Below are positions 40,898 to 44,467 of a stretch of DNA of 44,467 nucleotides, in pieces. The translations under genes were made by a program, and so were the position numbers. The stretch is taken from positions 1-44,467 of the forward strand of contig NDWU01000012.1 in the NCBI GenBank assembly GCA_003056285.1, read 5' to 3'. The notes below the pieces were generated by a model. The model was not told the DNA's origin, did not search any database, and worked only from the letters and a program-made list of their open reading frames with translations. The DNA is from Candidatus Terraquivivens tikiterensis. GTDB lineage: Archaea > Thermoproteota > Nitrososphaeria_A > Caldarchaeales > Wolframiiraptoraceae. How positions within the stretch are numbered: the stretch's first letter is position 1; every line of letters begins with the position of its first letter.

Positions 40898-41056
40898 GTG
40901 AGAAAAAAGATAGTTTACTATTGCCTTGATTGCAGGCGTTTCATAATGGAAAGAGAGCCAGAGGAGGAATTACCCGAGGAACTGCGCAAAACTTTCGATC
41001 CCCCCGAGCTCCACGAAGGTCATAAGCTCAGCAGGGTGCCGTTGTCGGATAGTTAG
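40898..41056 (+). CDS. Small cysteine-containing protein, 3' end replaced by transposon sequence
   Basis: 52 residues from GTG 40898 (RKKIVYYCLDCRRFIMERE...). A single CxxC in YYCLDC suggests half of a zinc-binding site, possibly in a dimer. The last six codons and the stop lie inside the right end of an IS607-like relic that begins near 41037, so the original C-terminus was probably different. The palindromic CCGTTTAAACGG at 40873-40884 may be its promoter box. The family is not recognised. It may be a truncated gene rather than a working one. Confidence 0.45.
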   Translation: MRKKIVYYCLDCRRFIMEREPEEELPEELRKTFDPPELHEGHKLSRVPLSDS

Positions 41057-41300
41057 CATTTCATAACTATCCGTTCCGCCTCTACCCCAAAGGCCTCATG
41101 GTCGGCTTTCGGCAACCTCATCCTGGGCATGCTCAAACTTGGCGTTCTCGTACCCGACCTACGCTCCAGAAGCCTACACCAATCCGGAGCTAATGCCTCT
41201 CCATGCATCGGGTATAGGCCTGAGGTTCCTCTTGGATTTACGTAGCCATATACCCGATATAGAACTGCAACCTTCCGAAGCCTCACGGGTGCAGCCTTCG
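41037..41300 (-). pseudogene. Decayed IS607/IS605-like tnpB 3' end with right end
   Basis: On the minus strand the sequence ends GCTAACTATCCGACAACGG, nearly the same as the right end at 12629. Before it, the frame reads RLPKADHEAFGVEAERIVMK, matching PKAAHEAFKAEVERIVIK of the intact TnpB. Further upstream, YVNPRGTSGLYPMHGEALAP resembles the zinc-ribbon region of another TnpB type. A TAA stop lies inside the stem-loop. The start and the catalytic domain are missing. The stem here is 9 bp (GGATAGTTA/TAACTATCC). Confidence 0.75.
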
Positions 41301-41437
41301 GTTTAGCGTTCTACCGTACTTTATCCGCCTTATAGTAGAGTATACTCTGGACTTTATATATGAAGTTAACTGTTCAGAAACTGCTGGCTGACCTTAAGCG
41401 CTTATTTAGCCCTAAGCATAGGAAAAGTCGATCGGCC
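41301..41437. other. Promoter region in front of moaC
   Basis: It holds TTTATATA at 41353-41360 and CTTATTTAG near 41400. The first lies on the upstream in-frame ATG 41360, so that codon is probably not translated. No other gene is visible. Confidence 0.4.
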
Positions 41438-41890
41438 ATGGAGATAAAGCAGGTTGATATCTCGGGGAAAGTTGCCGAGAGGAGGGTTGCCATCGCGGCG
41501 GGTCGCATAAGGCTTAGGCCAGAAACTGTGGAGCGGATAAGAAAGGGAGAGGTGGAGAAGGGCGACCCCCTCCAGGTTGCGAGGCTGGCCGGAATACAGG
41601 CCTCCAAGCTCACGCCCCTTCTCATGCCTTTATGCCATCAGCTCAAGCTGGAGCATGTCGAGCTGGAATTAAAGCTTACCGACTCAGGGGTAGAGGCAAA
41701 GGCAAAGGTAACGGCTACAGAGAAGACAGGCGTGGAGATGGAGGCGCTCACCGCCCTCACGGTTGCGCTCCTTAACATCTGGGACGTAGTCAAGGCGTAC
41801 GAGAAGGACGAGAACGGCCAATACCCGGTCACAGAGATAACCGGCATAAGGGTTCTTAGTAAGGTGAAGCAACCACTTGATGTCGCATGA
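41438..41890 (+). CDS. moaC: Cyclic pyranopterin monophosphate synthase MoaC
   Basis: 150 residues. MoaC converts the MoaA product to cyclic pyranopterin monophosphate, the first stable molybdopterin precursor. Seen: VDISGKVAERRVAIAAGRI, GDPLQVARLAGIQASKLTP, LMPLCHQLKLEHVELEL and GVEMEALTALTVALLNIWD followed by VKAYEKDE. The frame is open from ATG 41360, but the family begins at about VDISGK and TTTATATA lies over that codon, so I use ATG 41438. The end overlaps moaB by 11 bases. Confidence 0.93.
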   Translation: MEIKQVDISGKVAERRVAIAAGRIRLRPETVERIRKGEVEKGDPLQVARLAGIQASKLTPLLMPLCHQLKLEHVELELKLTDSGVEAKAKVTATEKTGVEMEALTALTVALLNIWDVVKAYEKDENGQYPVTEITGIRVLSKVKQPLDVA

Positions 41891-42401
41891 AGTTCATAGG
41901 AGAAGCGCTTCCAAGAGGGTCAGCGTGGCCATAGTGACCGTAAGCACCTCCAGGTACGAGCAGAAGGTAAGGGGTAAGGGGTACACGGACGAGTCTGGCG
42001 ACATACTTACGGAGGGTATGCTCGCCAAGGGCTACGAGGTAGCATCCCGCGAGCTGATTGGTGACGATGTTGGGCAGATAAGGTCGACGTTGATCGCCCT
42101 GCTCAACAGGGATGATGTGGATGCGATAATATTCTGCGGCGGAACTGGGATAACTGGCTCGGACGTAACGGTAGAGGCCGTCGAACCGTACTTAGAGAAG
42201 AGGCTTGACGGTTTTGCCGAAATATTTCAACTGCTAAGCTACCAGAGAGTTGGCCCCGCTGCCATGATCTCGAGGGCCGTTGCTGGTGTCGCAAGGAAGA
42301 AATTGGTCTTTTGCATACCCGGATCGACGGACGCTGCCAGAACCGCCCTCGAGCTAATCGCTGACGAACTACCGCATATAGTTTATATGGCAAAGAGTTG
42401 A
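41880..42401 (+). CDS. moaB: Molybdenum cofactor biosynthesis protein MoaB/Mog-type
   Basis: 173 residues. The MPT-binding fold is shown by VAIVTVSTSRYEQKVRGKGY, ESGDILTEGML, IIFCGGTGITGSDVTVEAV, FQLLSYQRVGPAAMISRAVA and FCIPGSTDAARTAL. In archaea this protein adenylates molybdopterin before molybdenum or tungsten is inserted. It overlaps moaC and probably forms an operon with it. TTG 41877, one codon upstream, is an equal alternative start. moaE is about 19 kb away. Confidence 0.93.
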   Translation: MSHEVHRRSASKRVSVAIVTVSTSRYEQKVRGKGYTDESGDILTEGMLAKGYEVASRELIGDDVGQIRSTLIALLNRDDVDAIIFCGGTGITGSDVTVEAVEPYLEKRLDGFAEIFQLLSYQRVGPAAMISRAVAGVARKKLVFCIPGSTDAARTALELIADELPHIVYMAKS

Positions 42402-42407
42402 TAAAAC

Positions 42408-43190
42408 GTGAAGCTCATATTCCTCGGTACTGGCTCGATAGTGCCGACGGCGTACAGGTTTTCCTCAGCAACGCTCATAGAAATAGGGGACGAGAAGCTC
42501 CTCTTCGACTGCGGCCCTGGAACCATAGAAAAGCTAAGGAAGGTTGGCGTAGACCCTAATACGATATCTAGGACGTTCTTAACCCATTATCATGTGGACC
42601 ACGTCTTAGACCTTATAGCGATGGTAAAGTTAAGGGCCTTCGACCGCTCCGGCCACCCATCACCAAACCCATCACGCCTTAAGGTCTACGGTCCGGTAGG
42701 CCTAAAAACTTTGGCAAGCTACCTCTTTGAAGAGATACCCCACTTCAGGTACATCTCGAGAAACCTTTCGTGCTACAAGTATCTTGAGTTGAAGGAGGTC
42801 ACGGAGGGCCTCGTGGAAGATGCAGGGGCGTGGCGCGTGATGTGCACACCAGTTAGGCATTACGATGGTGTGGCATACAAGGTCGAGGCTGAGGGTAGGA
42901 GCATAGTCTACTCTGGTGACACCATTCCGGATGAAGCCCTGGTAGAGCTTGCAAGGGGTGCTGACGTCCTGATACACGAGTGCTCGTTTCCAGAGGAGCA
43001 CCTTTTGGGGCTTCACACTTCGGAGAAAGGGCTGGCCGAAGTTGCCGTAAGGGCAAGGCCCAAGATCCTGATAGCCACTCATCTTTACCCGGCATGGGAG
43101 GGGAGGGAGGATGAGCTCGCGAGGTTTCTTAGCAAGGTTTTCGATGGACGGGTTTTTGTGCCAAAGGACTTTGAGAGCTACGAGGTTTAG
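42408..43190 (+). CDS. Metallo-beta-lactamase-fold hydrolase, RNase Z-like
   Basis: 260 residues. The MBL motifs are THYHVDHV (HxHxDH), a His in TPVRHYDG, Asp in IVYSGDTIP and a His in ATHLYPAWE; the opening KLIFLGTGSIVPT is typical of the RNase Z/ElaC side of the superfamily. The middle part (LDLIAMVKLRAF) lacks the exosite features I would expect in a true tRNase Z, so the substrate is open. GTG 42408 follows moaB by 6 bases, so they share a transcript. The stop touches the convergent PAC2 gene. Confidence 0.85.
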   Translation: MKLIFLGTGSIVPTAYRFSSATLIEIGDEKLLFDCGPGTIEKLRKVGVDPNTISRTFLTHYHVDHVLDLIAMVKLRAFDRSGHPSPNPSRLKVYGPVGLKTLASYLFEEIPHFRYISRNLSCYKYLELKEVTEGLVEDAGAWRVMCTPVRHYDGVAYKVEAEGRSIVYSGDTIPDEALVELARGADVLIHECSFPEEHLLGLHTSEKGLAEVAVRARPKILIATHLYPAWEGREDELARFLSKVFDGRVFVPKDFESYEV

Positions 43191-43916
43191 TTAACCATAC
43201 ATAGGCTTTCTCTCTGCTGCCTGCGCGACCTCCCTTAATGAGCGGAGCCTGTCCTGTATTGCCTTCGCTTCTCGGTAGAGCGGTTCCAGGTCTATTTTTA
43301 TTCTAGGCACGAGCTTGGTCAGGGCCTCTAGCAGCATCGCGGCCGCTGCGAAGAGCGGCGTATCCTCGCTCGCCTCTACCAACAAAACTACGACGTCAAA
43401 GTTGTTCCACCTTCCCTCACAAAGCAAGACTCCTGGCACGCCGGGCACCACGCCTATAGCCAGCTGCTCTATGCCTGCCTTCGATATCATTTCCCTTGAT
43501 CTTTCTGTACTGCCTATACCATAGATCACAGCATCGCCAGACTCCTTGGGAACGCTCAGAGTCGATATTACCATTTCGCAGCCGTTCTTCAAAGACCAAT
43601 CTAGGAGCGAGTTGGCTACTGCTCTTGATAGCCCCAGCGGTATGTTGAACTCCGACACGAACGCCGCCAGCTTTAGCTCCTCCTCGACGTAGACCCTGGC
43701 AGGGTATCTTGGTTTGCCCCCATAAACGAAGGCAACTGGAGGGAAATGCGCAGACTCTACGAAGGCAACCTGGTCCATTTTCAAGTGAGCTACGAGGTAG
43801 CTGGCTACGAGTGACGTTACGAGGCTGGAGGACGGGAAGCCGTCTATCACGATGCCTCCCCTTACGTCAGGCCTCTTATACTCCTTGATTCTTACGTCAA
43901 AAACCCCGTCTGTCAT
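43191..43916 (-). CDS. PAC2-family protein (proteasome assembly chaperone-like)
   Basis: 241 residues. Family blocks are GGIVIDGFPSSSLVTSLVAS, KMDQVAFVESAHFPPVAFVY, GIGSTERSREMISKAG and GVPGVLLCEGRWNNFDVVVL. Archaeal PAC2 proteins (COG1938/COG2047-like) resemble the eukaryotic proteasome assembly chaperone 2, and some help assemble the 20S proteasome; activity here is inferred. No proteasome gene is in the window. A TTATAAG box at 43940-43946 is centred 27 bases before ATG 43916, so I prefer this start to ATG 43928. Confidence 0.87.
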   Translation of the reverse strand: MTDGVFDVRIKEYKRPDVRGGIVIDGFPSSSLVTSLVASYLVAHLKMDQVAFVESAHFPPVAFVYGGKPRYPARVYVEEELKLAAFVSEFNIPLGLSRAVANSLLDWSLKNGCEMVISTLSVPKESGDAVIYGIGSTERSREMISKAGIEQLAIGVVPGVPGVLLCEGRWNNFDVVVLLVEASEDTPLFAAAAMLLEALTKLVPRIKIDLEPLYREAKAIQDRLRSLREVAQAAERKPMYG

Positions 43917-43939
43917 GGAATATCTCATACATCGTTTAC

Positions 43940-43946
43940 TTATAAG
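43940..43946. promoter_or_regulatory. TATA element for PAC2, nearly symmetrical
   Basis: TTATAAG within CTTATAAG lies 27 bases from the PAC2 ATG. As the box is palindromic it may also fire rightward toward the open frame at 43968-44245. Confidence 0.5.
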
Positions 43947-43967
43947 AGTTGTTCGTGGTGTTCTGTT

Positions 43968-44245
43968 AACTTACCGTCGATGCCAACGATAAACAACTCC
44001 TCCCTCTTTCGCTCAACCAGCCTACCCACACCCCTACACAGGATGTTGACGTTCTACATAAACGACCACGGCGTTATCCGTATCAGAAACGTAGCTTAGC
44101 CCAGAAGGCACTCGATGCTTCCTTGGATGTTCCTTCATACGCTAGGATAAAAAGGCAGAAGGATCCCTGCCCATGCGCTCAAGGTAAACCGATAAGCGCA
44201 TCCGAGGGGCTAGGCCACGAAAACCCTTATAGGTATTGGATATAA
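43968..44245 (+). pseudogene. Start-less open frame, possible gene relic
   Basis: One frame is open for about 90 codons after a TAA near 43967 up to TAA at 44243-44245, with no ATG or GTG and only a late TTG. Its second half looks coding: QKALDASLDVPSYARIKRQK, then DPCPCAQGKPISASEGLG and ENPYRYWI. I recognise no family; the CPC pair could be a metal site. Either the 5' part has decayed, or the protein starts at the late TTG (about 40 residues). Low certainty. Confidence 0.35.
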
Positions 44246-44400
44246 TGGTGAGGGACATGCCTGCCGAGGCGGAGCCCCTGATGGCTTATACACCGGCAAC
44301 AGCAGCCGAGCAGGGAGATCACTGGCTTATAGCCATGGACGGCTCGCAAAGAAATTTTCATGAAAAACTCCGGTCGGAGGAGGTTGTATGGCGATACTGA
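44245..44400 (+). CDS. Possible small ORF in front of dcd
   Basis: 51 residues from ATG 44245 (or GTG 44248), ending at a TGA that overlaps the dcd start by 13 bases. It follows a TATA-like CTTATAGG at 44226-44233. I recognise no family (MVRDMPAEAEPLMAYTP...). The overlap suggests coupling to dcd, as a leader peptide or a small partner; it could equally be untranslated leader. Confidence 0.35.
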   Translation: MVRDMPAEAEPLMAYTPATAAEQGDHWLIAMDGSQRNFHEKLRSEEVVWRY

Positions 44401-44467
44401 GTGACCTGGACCTACTGAACTACATTAGGAGTAAAAGGCTATTGATAGAGCCCTTCGAGGAGAGCAC
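44388..44467 (+). CDS. dcd: dCTP deaminase, N-terminal part (cut by window edge)
   Basis: 26 residues are visible: MAILSDLDLLNYIRSKRLLI then EPFEES. This is the standard opening of dCTP deaminase, which converts dCTP to dUTP for dTTP synthesis and limits dCTP. CGGAGGAGG lies at a good distance before the ATG. The catalytic residues are beyond the edge, so the call rests on the N-terminal signature alone. The related deaminase/dUTPase bifunctional form cannot be excluded. Confidence 0.8.
   Translation, partial: MAILSDLDLLNYIRSKRLLIEPFEES

Noticed and set aside
1-44467. tRNA, rRNA genes and CRISPR arrays
   Set aside because: I looked for T-arm-like GGTTCRAATCC blocks, long conserved RNA segments and regularly spaced repeats in the intergenic parts and found none that hold up by eye.

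Overview
The window is chromosomal DNA from an archaeon. The diagnostic genes are sn-glycerol-1-phosphate dehydrogenase (archaeal lipid backbone), two PurP-type formate ligases, wyosine synthase Taw1, Holliday resolvase Hjc, an archaeal short ribosomal protein S4, D-aminoacyl-tRNA deacylase DtdA, an Nre repair protein, class I lysyl-tRNA synthetase, a crenarchaeal-type OB-fold SSB and a pyruvoyl decarboxylase closest to crenarchaeal ArgDC/SpeD. Many genes start with GTG or TTG and have a TATA-like box about 26-30 bases upstream of the start, which suggests many leaderless transcripts. The mix fits a TACK-lineage archaeon, perhaps a deep thermophilic branch near Thaumarchaeota/Aigarchaeota. The sequence alone does not settle the lineage. 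I saw no rRNA, tRNA or CRISPR.

Layout. 1-511: the end of a HEPN/MNT toxin-antitoxin-type pair. 750-9714: MFS exporter, TatD, an AmmeMemoRadiSam-type radical SAM enzyme, CPBP protease, UbiA-family prenyltransferase, an archaeal ATPase with tandem palindromes at its start, the relic of another ATPase, HIT and HAD hydrolases, Taw1. 9814-12845: an enolase-superfamily gene broken by a frameshift and by an IS607-type insertion carrying tnpA and tnpB. 12846-14952: an inositol-monophosphatase-like enzyme, a 2-hydroxyacid dehydrogenase and an 82-residue unknown. 15295-20201: a purine block (purP paralogue, purP, guaB, purA) on the minus strand that makes FAICAR, XMP and adenylosuccinate. 20241-25280: SpeD/ArgDC, Mrp, MoaE, S4, MazG, Nre, Hjc. 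25513-28035: an unrecognised winged-helix plus coiled-coil/zinc-ribbon pair, then SSB. 28309-31954: LysRS, methyltransferase, DtdA. 32023-34934: two MgtE half-transporters, a duplicated PhoU/TrkA-C regulator and a THUMP protein. 34953-40729: a ThiR-like regulator, G1P dehydrogenase, two-subunit fumarase, a small unknown, and pncB-pncA for NAD salvage. 40898-43916: a small cysteine protein cut by a transposon relic, moaC-moaB, an MBL hydrolase and a PAC2 protein. 43968-44467: a start-less open frame, a small ORF and the beginning of dCTP deaminase.

Most genes are housekeeping (purine, NAD, molybdopterin, translation, repair). The accessory signal is transposon history. One nearly complete IS607-like element and two decayed right ends share a terminal sequence around a TATCCGACAACGG-like core, and all three lie at or near the 3' ends of genes. 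The intact copy has lost its own tnpB stop codon and reads into the interrupted host gene. A second signal is a set of short palindromes (GTTAC-N4-GTAAC and AAGGT-TT-ACCTT) that sit at promoters of an ATPase gene, of the 82-residue unknown, and of a possible antisense transcript into purA. The least explained gene pair is 25513-27387.
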